The translations under genes and the position numbers were made by a program. A model generated the notes under the pieces. It ran no database searches. It worked only from the letters and a program-made list of their open reading frames with translations, and was not told the origin of the DNA. This document shows positions 10,620 through 20,497 of a stretch of DNA of 64,000 bases, in pieces. Positions within the stretch are counted from its first letter, which is position 1; every line of letters starts with the position of its first letter. This DNA comes from Antedon mediterranea (lineage: Eukaryota; Echinodermata; Crinoidea; Comatulida; Antedonidae), in the NCBI RefSeq assembly GCF_964355755.1, contig NC_092676.1:4012288-4076287 (forward strand), read 5' to 3'.

Positions 10620-11010
10620 GGAAATAGACTTTTCAGTCAAACAAATTGCAACAGTTTGTTTTTTTGCTGAAATATGCTCAACTATATGTAGATATTATCA
10701 TATCCAAAATCTACCCTGATCTGCCCATTATAAATTACCTAATTTGCATAAAATCAAAATGGCTGCCATTTTACAACTTTGATCCCAATTATCTCTTAAA
10801 CCATAAAGAATTTGGTGTAAGAATGTATTGAACACAAATATAAACATGACCCCAAAGATTCAGAATAATATATTTGATTTGTCTTTGGGGTCAAGGTCAA
10901 AGGTCATTCCAGTATGGCCTCTAAAATATGCTAATTATCTCTTAATCCATTAGGTATTTTGAATAAGAATGTATAAGTACAAATATAAATGTGACCCTAA
11001 ATATTTAAAA
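10620..11010. repeat. diverged dispersed repeat related to the arms of the 20498-23340 element
   Basis: Shares AACAAATTGCAACAG, TATCATATCCAAA and TCAAAATGGC-GCCATTT in the same order as the left arm of the inverted-repeat element at 20498, but is clearly more diverged. A second weaker unit follows from about 10880. Intronic. Confidence 0.5.
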
Positions 11011-11467
11011 TAATGTATTTGATCAATATTGTCAGTATCAATTGTAAACAGCATGGTTCATAGCCATTTTGTCTCAATAAGCATGTTATATTTGATGGTT
11101 CTAAAATAAACGTGTAAATATTATAATTTTTACATTACACAAAAATTAGAAATTATGTAAAATAATGTTCAGTGAAATTCTAAGTAGGATTTAATTATGA
11201 ACATTATTACCATATTTGGCTAATTACAAATGCTAATATTATCTTTTTTGGATAACCCGTATCGCCGTAATTATATAAAAACACTATACCATTTGAATAA
11301 ACTTAGTATATCCCACAAGGCCCCACCACAGAAGAAAGCTGAAAACATTATTGGATGCAACTAATTACAGTAGTCAAATACATGATTGCTAAACAAAAAA
11401 ATAAATTATATATTATTTCTTAATTTGTAGCAACATACTAGAAATTTTATGTACAACTTGCACCATT
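11011..11467. other. intron, nothing recognised
   Basis: AT-rich; no feature seen. Confidence 0.45.
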
Positions 11468-11590
11468 TGTTTTTATTTATTTATTTTTATTTTAATTCAA
11501 ATTATCACACAGGCACAAAAATAGAAAAACATAAAATAAACCATGACATTAAACTTAGCACTTAGCAACAAATTATATATATTTGTATGT
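11468..11590 (-). mobile_element. possible LINE 3' end, 5'-truncated
   Basis: A TTTATTTATTTATTTTTATTTT run leads into a segment resembling the - strand 3' ends at 9112 and 26347. Called by resemblance only. Confidence 0.3.
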
Positions 11591-11783
11591 ACAGTACTAT
11601 AAACTCTTTACAACTGCATGTTTCAATATTATTATTTTTCTTTATGTTCTTCTTGTAATTTAGTATACCTTACATCTGTTATCCATCACTATGTATAAAC
11701 ATATGTTAGTTATTTTTTGTAAAATTCTGCATGAGTTCCACTTACAAGTAAACCTGTTTTATTTACCTTTGACATTCTTAAAG

Positions 11784-11813
11784 GAGGGAATCCAGTCTCA
11801 GCCACCCAAGCTG
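11784..11813 (+). CDS. PICALM: PICALM/AP180-like gene, 30-bp microexon with tandem acceptor
   Basis: Ten codons, EGIQSQPPKL, between an acceptor ending TTCTTAAAG and a perfect GTAAGTAG donor. It is phase 0 on both sides and fits between the exons at 8232 and 15894. The acceptor has two AGs three bases apart (11782-11783 and 11785-11786), a NAGNAG arrangement, so the exon may be 30 or 27 bp, including or omitting the first Glu. Such a small frame-preserving exon is probably alternatively spliced. It could be spurious, but donor, phase and Gln/Pro-rich content agree. Confidence 0.6.
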
Positions 11814-12084
11814 GTAAGTAGACACACATATGCACACTATTCATACGGACCTCTTACTCATCTTCGGGTTTTGAAAAATTATAATGTTTCGTTTTTCGGC
11901 ATGCATGATGTACGAGATTTATTAGTTTTGATAACGTCACGGTGAAGAATTCATATTAATGGAATCAGATAGAATAGAAAACATCACATCATCATCAATG
12001 TATTTACTGTAGTTTAATCATGACAACTGGTTGGGTATTGTAGTTGGTTTATAATTAATTCACTATACTGGCTTTGGTATAGCA

Positions 12085-12400
12085 CTCTATCCAATAAAGT
12101 ATAACATACTGGTAACATACTGAACTCCTATCTCATAATGGGTAACATACTGAACTCCTATCTCATAATGGGTAACATACTGAACTCCTATCTCATATTA
12201 GGGTGACATACTGAACTCCTATCTCATATTAGGGGTAACATACTGAACTCCTATCTCATAAAGGGTAACATACTGAACTCCTATCTCATATTAGGGGTAA
12301 CATACTGAACTCTTATCTCATAAAGTATAACATATTGAACTCCTATCTCATAAAGTGTAACATACTGAACTCCTATCTCATAAAGGGTAACATTAACCGC
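12085..12400. repeat. 28-34-bp tandem repeat, about 10 copies
   Basis: Repeats of GGTAACATACTGAACTCCTA followed by TCTCATA, joined by spacers of variable length (TTAGGG, ATGG, AAG). Intronic. Confidence 0.92.
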
Positions 12401-13004
12401 TTAAAATAATCTTTGTAACATCACCTATTTAGGAGATAATTTCCCATTAAAATGAACTAGAAGCGATATGTGTGCTAACATGACGGCCGTATTAAGGGTA
12501 AACTTTTGTTTGGTCCTGGAGTTGTCATATTAATACAGGTTGTACTGTATGAACATTTAATATACTTTATAACAGTGTGATCAATGATTATTAATAATAT
12601 TAACATGTTTCATAATGGTGTTGAATATGAATTTACAAAAAACATATTGATAACATTAGTTTTAGTCATCTTATAATATATTCTAATATCATATAAAAAA
12701 TACATAATATTTTAGCCTATAATTATTTTAATATGTTTTATTTGTAATACGCTTCCATTGAGATCAGTGCTACTAAATCAACAAAGACATTTAGTATATG
12801 TTATATATGTATGTGACCCCTTCATTCAGAGATGATATCATGGTGACCTCTGCCCCCATCCAAAAAAACCCCTCTATTACTGAATAGTGTTCTATTCTCT
12901 ATAGTTTAATGCAGGCTTTTTATTGGCTTACATATCAAATTAATAGCAGAAAATATTTTAAACCTTCATTACATTTACTAAATATATATTTCTTCCCGTC
13001 GTCT
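12401..13004. other. intron, nothing recognised
   Basis: AT-rich; no feature seen. Confidence 0.45.
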
Positions 13005-13240
13005 TGTGCGGTTAAGGACTGTAAACTGTAGGTCAAATCTACACAAAAATGCTTGTGTACACTTTAAAGAACTTAGTACATCTTTCGAGACGAGTAGGGG
13101 GTCACCCCGGTGTACTAGTTCGCACTCAGCCACTGTGAGTAGGCTACCCAGTGTACTAGTACATCACAGCCACTGTGAGTAGGCTACTGGTCCCTCTAGG
13201 AGAACAGTCCTTGATTAAAGAGGTCACTTAGAGGTCACAC
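13005..13240 (+). mobile_element. SINE, 5'-truncated copy
   Basis: Matches the body of the fuller SINE at 42196-42517: CTGTAAACTGTAGGTC, ACTTAGTACATCTTTCGAGA, CGAGTAGGGGGTCACCCCGG, then the closing GAACAGTCCTTGATTAAAGA block and CAGTATAAA. The tRNA-like head is missing apart from GCGGTTAAGGA. It has its own internal duplication of the AGCCACTGTGAGTAGGCTAC segment. Confidence 0.75.
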
Positions 13241-14790
13241 AGTATAAAGAAGAAACAAAAACTGATTTTAATAACAAAATGTTAAAAATCAAACAATATA
13301 TCAGTATACCATATCTATACAACTGTTTATGGTTCTAGATTTGTATTTCCAGTACTTTGTTCTTGATGTTTCTATTAAAGAAACTAGACCTGCAATTTTT
13401 GACGTTTTCTAAAAATAATATATAACTATTATTTTTAAAAACATTAAACCAGGTCATTTCTTTTCTTAAATGTGCGTTCTACGGTTAATTGTGATAGAAA
13501 GAGAAAAACAATGCACTACCTATAAGTAGCTCGGGTCGTAAGTTCTCTTGTGTAGACGTGTAGGCCTAGCTTAGTTAGGCTTAGTTTTGTAGGCCTAGCT
13601 GGTAAAGAGCGGTAATGTACGAACATTGCTCGCTAGCTATAGGCCTAGCCTGACGTCCAGTTGCTAAATTAATTGTCTTTCCTTTTTTGGCAGAGAATTC
13701 GATAAAATAAATTGGAGAAGACCTGATATTTTTGCTGATAATTTACGGTTCTTTTATTTGGCTATTTTTCACGCGATCGGTTGAAGTGGGTACATACATC
13801 ACAATATGAAAATATCAATCCGTGCGCAATGCATGTTGGGATTTATAACCGGCCGCTAAAATGATTAGAATCGACTTATTTTCACATTTTTAACCGTTTA
13901 AAGATGAAGAAATATCGCAATAGGTCCATATAATATATGTGTGTAGTGTGTAACCTTAAATTAGGTCAAAGAGACATAGGGCTAGTGTCTTTAATTACAG
14001 TCTGGAGAATCTAATTTTCAAATTTACGTTGTTTTATTTTGATCAAATAAACTACTAGACTTTGTTTGAAATTTAAAGTTCAGATCTTGATGTGGCTTGC
14101 TTTGATTGCTATCACAGCAACGGATGTGTATCATATCGCTAAAAGCAACTATAAATAATTTATGCAGCTACCAGGAAAGTGTTTGTTAATTCATATTAAT
14201 CAAAGTACTGCAATGAAGATACTGTTAGGATAATAATTATGAATTATGATATGTTAAGATAAACAATGGAATAATTATAATAATTCAAAAGCCTTCGTTC
14301 GTTATTGAATAAACTCTGTTGAGAATTAACGATTAAGAAAAGTTTGTCAATACCAATAACAAAACTAAATTAAACAATATTTATATTATTAAAATTCTTA
14401 TTTTTACCCAACCGACTTGTGTAAATGTAAAATGCAATTTAGGCTACAATTTTTTTGTACTGTATTTAAAGATGTGTTGTCCCTGAAAAATATGAAAAAT
14501 AACGATTTAAAATATCAGACTTTTTTTAGGCCATTTTACAAATTACAGTTTTAATGAAGTTATTCAATTCCATTTAAAACAAAACAAAAACAGACTATAT
14601 TTTTAAAGATATTATCATTAAAAGGTTTTGTTGAATCAAATCTTCCAAACATTATTAAATCAACTTTAGAAAGTTTCATTACAAATGATAACGTGTCAGA
14701 AATCTTGTAGTTAGTTAGGAATGTAATAACATAATAGAGTAAAAAAAGCCTAAATAATAATCATAAAGTATAGGTTTAGGCCTAAAAGCT
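13241..14790. other. intron; TAGGCCTA-rich patch, nothing coding recognised
   Basis: Repeated TAGGCCTAGC motifs lie at about 13555-13650. The stretch around 13760-13860 is less AT-rich, but no frame or splice pair supports an exon. A 40-bp phrase near 14288 (AAAAGCCTTCGTTCGTTATTG) recurs near 16095. Confidence 0.4.
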
Positions 14791-14926
14791 ATTTCTACTA
14801 GGATGTAACGCAAGAATGTGAGTGAGTTGACCAATCACAAGCGACAGTTAGGATGATCCATCGCGTCGTGATTGGTCAAATTACATATGTTGTGCTCACG
14901 TCCCTGCGTTCCATCCAAGTAGGAAC
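14791..14926. mobile_element. small palindromic MITE, family B copy 1
   Basis: Left end TTCTACTAGGATGTAACGCA and the inverse of the right end (TTCCTACTTGGATGGAACGC) match closely, and the inner GACCAATCACAAGCGA is mirrored by CGTGATTGGTC. A related copy lies at 19097-19220. No coding potential. Confidence 0.65.
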
Positions 14927-15893
14927 CAAGTGTATGATATTAATATTAATAATAATTCAAAATTATTGTTCAATTTTGCATTAAGGGTTTTATTTTAGGA
15001 TTTTAGCATATCACTTTTAAACCTTTTTGTATTTGCAACAATTTCTATTTTTTCCTTGTGTTTTTTAACTTCTAGTACATTGTATGGTATATTGTATCAA
15101 CTGCACATATATTAAATTGTGTGTTTATTTTTGTGCTATAATTATGATTTTTTTTTAATATAATTTATTTTTCTTTTTTTTTTTAATTTCTTTTCTAATG
15201 GTCTTTTAAGAATGTTTATAAGTGTTTAGTTGTCAAATATTTAAATTTCTTTGATGTGACAGGGATGGGTGGGTGAAAACATTCTAAAATAGTATTATTT
15301 GTGTGCCTCTCTTGTTGAGAAATGGATTCTTTGCAGCTGTGCAAACTACTTTAATTATTACCTCTAGTGCATGGAAGGAATGGACCTATTCTCATTCCTC
15401 AGCAATATCTGCACATATTGTGTATAAATAATAATAATCATTTTTTCAGTTATTGTGTGTGATCATATTAATTTTATATCGAATATAATAATTTGTTAAG
15501 CCTTGAAAATAATCCTTTTTTTTTACTGTACTTTTAATCTTTCCTTTGTAATATTGAATATAAATAAATTGATGTTAATATTAGTTCAAAGATGATTTTA
15601 GTGAAATATTCAAGCATATTCAATTGCTTGTTTTTTACATTTTGTAGATGAAAATCCAGTACTGAATAAGATAAGGCAATATGATATAATGATAATATTA
15701 CTAAAAATTATTTTTAAATTAATATTTTAATGTTTACTAAACCATTTAACATCATGTAAAATAAAATTACAAGTCATCTACCACAAAAACTACTTTATAT
15801 TCTACTAGTGCTTCTATTGTTACAATTACTTTCAGTTTGTTTTTTAATCAAAATTAGTTTACTCGTATTTGGTACGTTCCATTGTTGTTGCAG
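14927..15893. other. intron, nothing recognised
   Basis: Very AT-rich with long T runs; ends in the TTGTTGTTGCAG acceptor of the next exon. Confidence 0.5.
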
Positions 15894-15962
15894 GGAGGTC
15901 AGCCAGCTGATTGGAGATCAGGAGCTTTTTCTGGACAGTTTGTGGCACCTAATCAACAAATG
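15894..15962 (+). CDS. PICALM: PICALM/AP180-like clathrin assembly protein, internal exon
   Basis: Exactly 23 codons between a strong TTGTTGTTGCAG acceptor and a GTATGT donor: GGQPADWRSGAFSGQFVAPN then QQM. Both junctions are phase 0, as for its neighbours. The composition fits the Gly/Gln/Met-rich distal tail of AP180/PICALM proteins. Being phase 0-0 it can be skipped without a frameshift. Confidence 0.75.
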
Positions 15963-16625
15963 GTATGTCTCCTAAATAATTTCTAAATTCACAGTTTTGT
16001 AGATATAACAAAATAATAATAATTAATATATATCTTATTTCCTATATTCCTTTTGTTATGTAAACGTATTTGTACAATAAAGTTAAAATGATTCAAAAGC
16101 CTCCCTTCGTTTGTTATTGAATAAAGTTTGACAATACCAATCAATTCAACATAACAAAATAGATAAATTTATACAAATAGTGTTCATGATTTTAAAGTTA
16201 TGTTGACACAAATATTTGTCCTGCACTGCCCCGCATTGAGTGCATTACAATGATGTGCCATTTTGTAGAAAGTTGCGGGACATTGCATGAAATACATGCC
16301 CAAACATCAATATTTACGCCTGCATTTATATTCCTGAATTGTGCAATAATACGCACCATGGTTGCAGCCGTGCATGTTATTGTGGGAAATGACACGCATT
16401 TCACGACTAGTTCATGACATGTGGTATAATAATTTGTGCATACTTTACGCTGGTTTTTTAGGTAATAGGTTGCCCATGACCATGTGACCTATAGGGTACT
16501 ATTTGTGACAATGTAACATTATATGGCACAACATTGAATGTAAAACAGTGTGGGCGAAAATGTGTGATAGTGAATCAGGACCTAACTAATCACTATAACA
16601 AGTGTTGATTACTTCATTATTTTAG
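15963..16625. other. intron, nothing recognised
   Basis: Contains a second copy of the AAAAGCC..TTCGTT..TTATTGAATAAA phrase seen near 14288, otherwise unremarkable. Confidence 0.45.
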
Positions 16626-16709
16626 GGAATGAGAACAGGTATGGCATACAATGCAGCAGGAGCACAGCAAATACATAGACCACCAACACAGCAAAATACA
16701 GATCCATTT
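16626..16709 (+). CDS. PICALM: PICALM/AP180-like clathrin assembly protein, penultimate coding exon
   Basis: Twenty-eight codons, phase 0-0, between a TATTTTAG acceptor and a GTAAGT donor. It encodes GMRTGMAYNAAGAQQIHRPP and ends QNTDPF. In vertebrate PICALM the matching place reads RPPNPFGPVSGAQIQFM; here the NPF is a DPF, the tripeptide typical of AP-2 alpha-appendage ligands. The 17-bp minisatellite starts about 30 bp after the donor. Confidence 0.82.
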
Positions 16710-16739
16710 GTAAGTACGGAAGTCACCCACAGAGCACTA

Positions 16740-17306
16740 CATAAGTAAGCGCCACAGTCCAGTAAGCGCCGCAGTCCAGTAAGCTCTGCAGTCCAGAAAG
16801 CTCTGCAGTCCAGTAAGCGCTGCAGTCTAGTAAACGCCACAGTCTAGTAAGCGCCGCAGTCTAGTAAGCGCCACAGTCTAGTAAGCGCCACAGTCCAGTA
16901 AGCGGCACAGTCCAGTAAGCGCCTCAGTTCAGTAAGCGCCGCAGTCCAGTAAGCGACGCAGTCCAGTAAGCACCACAGTTCAGTAATCGCAACAGTCCAG
17001 TAAGCGCCACAGTTCAGTAAGCACAACAGTCCAGTAAGCGCCACAGTGCAGTACGCACCACACAAGTAAGCAGTCATGCCAGTAAGCACCGCAGTCTTGT
17101 AAACGCCATAGTCTAGTAAGCGCCGCAGTCCAGTAAGCGCCTCAGTTCAGTAAGCGCCGCAGTTCAGTAATCGCAACAGTCCAATAAGCGCCACAGTTCA
17201 GAAAGCGCAACAGTCCAGTACGCACCACACAAGTAAGCGCCACAGTCCACAAAGTGCCACCGTCCAGTAAGCTCCTCAGTCTAGTAAACTCCGCAGTCCA
17301 GTAAGG
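16740..17306. repeat. 17-bp minisatellite, about 33 copies (intronic)
   Basis: Tandem degenerate copies of AGTAAGCGCCGCAGTCC, with a slightly irregular period. It fills most of the last intron of the PICALM-like gene. Each unit contains AGTAAG, which resembles the intron side of a splice donor. Confidence 0.92.
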
Positions 17307-17466
17307 CACAACAAATTCAAAGCTTATTAAAATTGACAATTTTATTTTTTCTTAAGCAATTATTTACTAATTATTATATGCTGTAGATTTGTATAAAATC
17401 TTTGATTCAATTTTGATGAAGTGAGAAATAAATTTATTTCTACTATAATTTTTTTTATATTTGCAG

Positions 17467-17478
17467 GGAAGTCTGTGA
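17467..17478 (+). CDS. PICALM: PICALM/AP180-like clathrin assembly protein, terminal coding segment and stop
   Basis: After a TATTTGCAG acceptor the phase-0 frame reads Gly-Ser-Leu-stop (TGA at 17476-17478). The protein thus ends TDPFGSL. Short last coding exons with most of the exon as 3'UTR are common; confidence is limited by the shortness of the coding part. Confidence 0.6.
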   Translation, partial: GSL

Positions 17479-18100
17479 AGCTAACTGTGATAAATAAAGA
17501 TATATATATATATATATATACACAAGTTAGCTCTTTTAAGAACTAGACATATTCATCTGAAAAAGAAGAAAATATAAAGATATTTAATCATTGCGACATT
17601 CAAAATATCAGAAATATCATAATTTACAGGATGTAGCAAAATGGTTTTTAGTTAATAATATTTGTTACCAATGAATTATAAAAATTGTAATTGTCACCCA
17701 AAATCATTGTTTTCCTGACACATTTTCAGGGGAGGAAATATATCTTGAAACAACATATATTAAATCATTTTATAAAGATAGAGTTACAATTAATTTAATG
17801 TGAACAATTAAAATTGTAATTGAGTTGTTTAAATATCTGAGAGAAATCCTCCTTTTGTCGATCATGCTAGTAATTCTGTAGAAAGTGAGTTTATATTTTT
17901 TATCTGGAGATGTGAATTACATTGTATATTATATAATTTTGTTATATAAAATGTTGGTTTATAGATCAACAAATTATTCGTGTGTTTATACTATGATGCT
18001 AACACGATACATTGTGAAATGGAAATATGAATACATGTAACAAATATGTATTTCATAATAAATGAAAGAGTAAAACTAAAACATAAATGCATTTATTTAA
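17479..18100 (+). other. probable 3'UTR of the PICALM-like gene
   Basis: AT-rich sequence after the stop, with a (TA)n run near 17501-17520. AATAAA polyadenylation signals occur at 17493-17498, very close to the stop, and at 18057-18062. Which is used cannot be told from the sequence. Confidence 0.45.
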
Positions 18101-19096
18101 TTAATTTGTTTTTCATATTAAAATGAAATTAAAATTAAAGAGATACATACATTTGATAAATTTGTATTTCATAACAAATGAAATATAGTATAATTACAAT
18201 ATTAAAGGGACAACGTTAGGATCCAAGAAAGTGTCCCTTTAATTTGGGGTGTCCCCTAAATAGGGGTGTCCCAAAGAAGGGGTTCATACTTTATGTATAT
18301 ACATTAAATCATATAAGGAATAGCCAACGTCTCTCATACAGTTGTTATTTTTTTGTTATGGTCATAGTATAAACACATTTTAGGAATTAAATTTTCATTT
18401 TTTTTAAAGTAATTCCGAAAATCTTTATTTTATTTATTTCTGATTCTTCATATTTCTTGTTTAATTGCTGCCATTGTTTTTAAAACATGAACCAAATACT
18501 TTGCCACCTGCAATACTGACCACATGTGCTCAATATGACCCCAAGTGACCCCATATTAATTAGTAAATTCAGTAACTGATTCATAATTGCAGAATAATTA
18601 ACAGTTTTTTGTAACGAGCAATAGACGGGTTACAAACAATTATTTGTTTATGAAACTTATATATAAAGAAAATTATCAATTTTTCCTTTGGTCCTATATT
18701 TTTATTTTTGTTATTATATGTTTTTGTTTATTATAATAATATATAATTATAAATGTATAATATTACTGTACTAAGACTATAAACATGTTTAGTATAATAG
18801 TATTGCATGCTATGTTGAACTCTATCCGTGTTTATATACAAGTATGTGTACCACTTATACAATAGACTATATGTTCAAACATTGTTGTTATGCCTTCATT
18901 TTTTGTAGACATATGGCTACTGATTTATCTGAATAAGACAATTGAACAGACTAGGTGTTTTTATAGACCTGGTTCACGCTAGAAATTTGTATGGAGTCAT
19001 GATTCACACTAGAGAGTTGTTATCGGGAGCTAACTAATCGTGTCAGTCTGTGTAAGAAATTATCGATCTTATAGGGCGATCTCAATTTTCATGCTT
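18101..19096. other. intergenic, nothing recognised
   Basis: AT-rich DNA. A phrase near 18965-19020 (GGTTCACGCTAGAAA, ATTCACACTAGAGAG) hints at another diverged inverted-repeat element but its ends could not be set. Confidence 0.45.
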
Positions 19097-19220
19097 GGTT
19101 CCCACTCGAGGCGCAACACAAGGACGTAACGCAACGTAAGTGATTTGACCAATCACAAGCGATGGATTATTCGAACTGTCGATTGGTTAACTCGCTTGCT
19201 GTGTGCCTCTAGTGTAAACC
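19097..19220. mobile_element. small palindromic MITE, family B copy 2
   Basis: Starts GGTTCCCACTCGAGGCGCAA and ends with the approximate inverse CTCTAGTGTAAACC. It shares GTAACGCAA and GACCAATCACAAGCGA with the copy at 14791-14926. Confidence 0.6.
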
Positions 19221-19849
19221 AATAGTCGACTAATCAGAATCTGGTTGTTATTATTGGAAACCGATTTTGATCAGCCCTAGTATGTATTGCAAATCAGGGT
19301 TACCGGTAAAATGACTTCAGTAATTTTATGCGTGTGAAGAGGGGATTTGATTTATGCCTGTGATTGGTGACCGGGTGTAAACAGAGCCTTGACAGTATGT
19401 TTAGCATAATTTACATTAAAGTGCGCAATATGTATTGCGAAAACTGTATAATTCACTCACTCTTTTCTCAATCAGAGTTAAATACAATCTTACAGATTGA
19501 CTTGTCATTATATCAGATATCGCCCTGAGACCTAGCAAAGTTATATCGGAGTTATAATCGGATATCCCGTAAGTGGTCACCTGCCGTACGCGGCCAGTTT
19601 TTCCGGTCCCGAGGGTGGTCGCTTACGGAATGTTCAACTGTATAGGCCTTATATTGTTATTGTCCAATTTTTTAAACGAATATTACATTTTGTTTGACGA
19701 AATTTGGCAATTAAACATTTTAGGTAGGCCTCTTTGGAAGGAAAAAAACGATAATATAATAGTACTATATGCACATAATATTAAGGTATCATTGTCTTAT
19801 GGAGTCATATAAGCAATTATGTCAACAAACAAAAAAAAATTAAATTAAA
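19221..19849. other. intergenic, nothing recognised
   Basis: Somewhat more GC-rich near 19560-19640. A short open frame there has no splice, start or family support. Confidence 0.4.
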
Positions 19850-20497
19850 AAATTAAATTATGCCATAATATTGTTATATATAAAAAATTCCATCTACTAT
19901 AGTATAGCAATTTTCGAAAAATTGACATGCAATAAATGTCGACCCATTTTGACATTGCAGTGACGTGACATGCGCAGAATCGTATACGATTTCGACCTTT
20001 TTCTGTTTTTAGAAAAAGTCTGGAAAGTATGGAAATTACATGCATTTATAGAAATATTAGAGCATATTAAATGAAATTAAAAAACGCAATGTTTTGGGTG
20101 ATTTTTTTGGTTACTATGACTCTAAGATGATGATAACGCAACATATGCGCATATATAGTAATATTATTGCATAATTATTGAATTTTAAAGAGTCGATATT
20201 TTGGCTATTTTTTAAAAAATCCCTGTACTATAGTACACGGAAATTTTCGAAAAATGACAAAATTTCGACGCTTTTATTTGTTGACATACCTACAGTTAGT
20301 ATGACTCTATAAAGATGATGATAACGCAATATAATATGTGCATATGGCAACATTATTGCATAATAATTTAATTTCAAATAATCGATGTTTTGGCCATTTT
20401 TGAAAAAAGCCCTGTTTTCGAAAAATTACCAAATTTGGACCCTTTTATTTGTTGACATAACTAGTTACTATGACTCTATAAGATGATAACGCAATAT
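19850..20497. repeat. 170-185-bp tandem repeat, interrupted on its right
   Basis: Units beginning ATGACTCTAAGATGATGATA start at about 20119, 20302 and 20470, with a diverged unit before them. Each contains GATAACGCAA, TCGATNTTTTGGC and TTTTCGAAAAAT. The third unit is split by the element at 20498-23340 and resumes at 23341, ending near 23500. Confidence 0.8.

Noticed and set aside
16622-17339. Cys/Leu-rich - strand frames
   Set aside because: Translation of the 17-bp minisatellite, antisense to the PICALM-like exon at one end.
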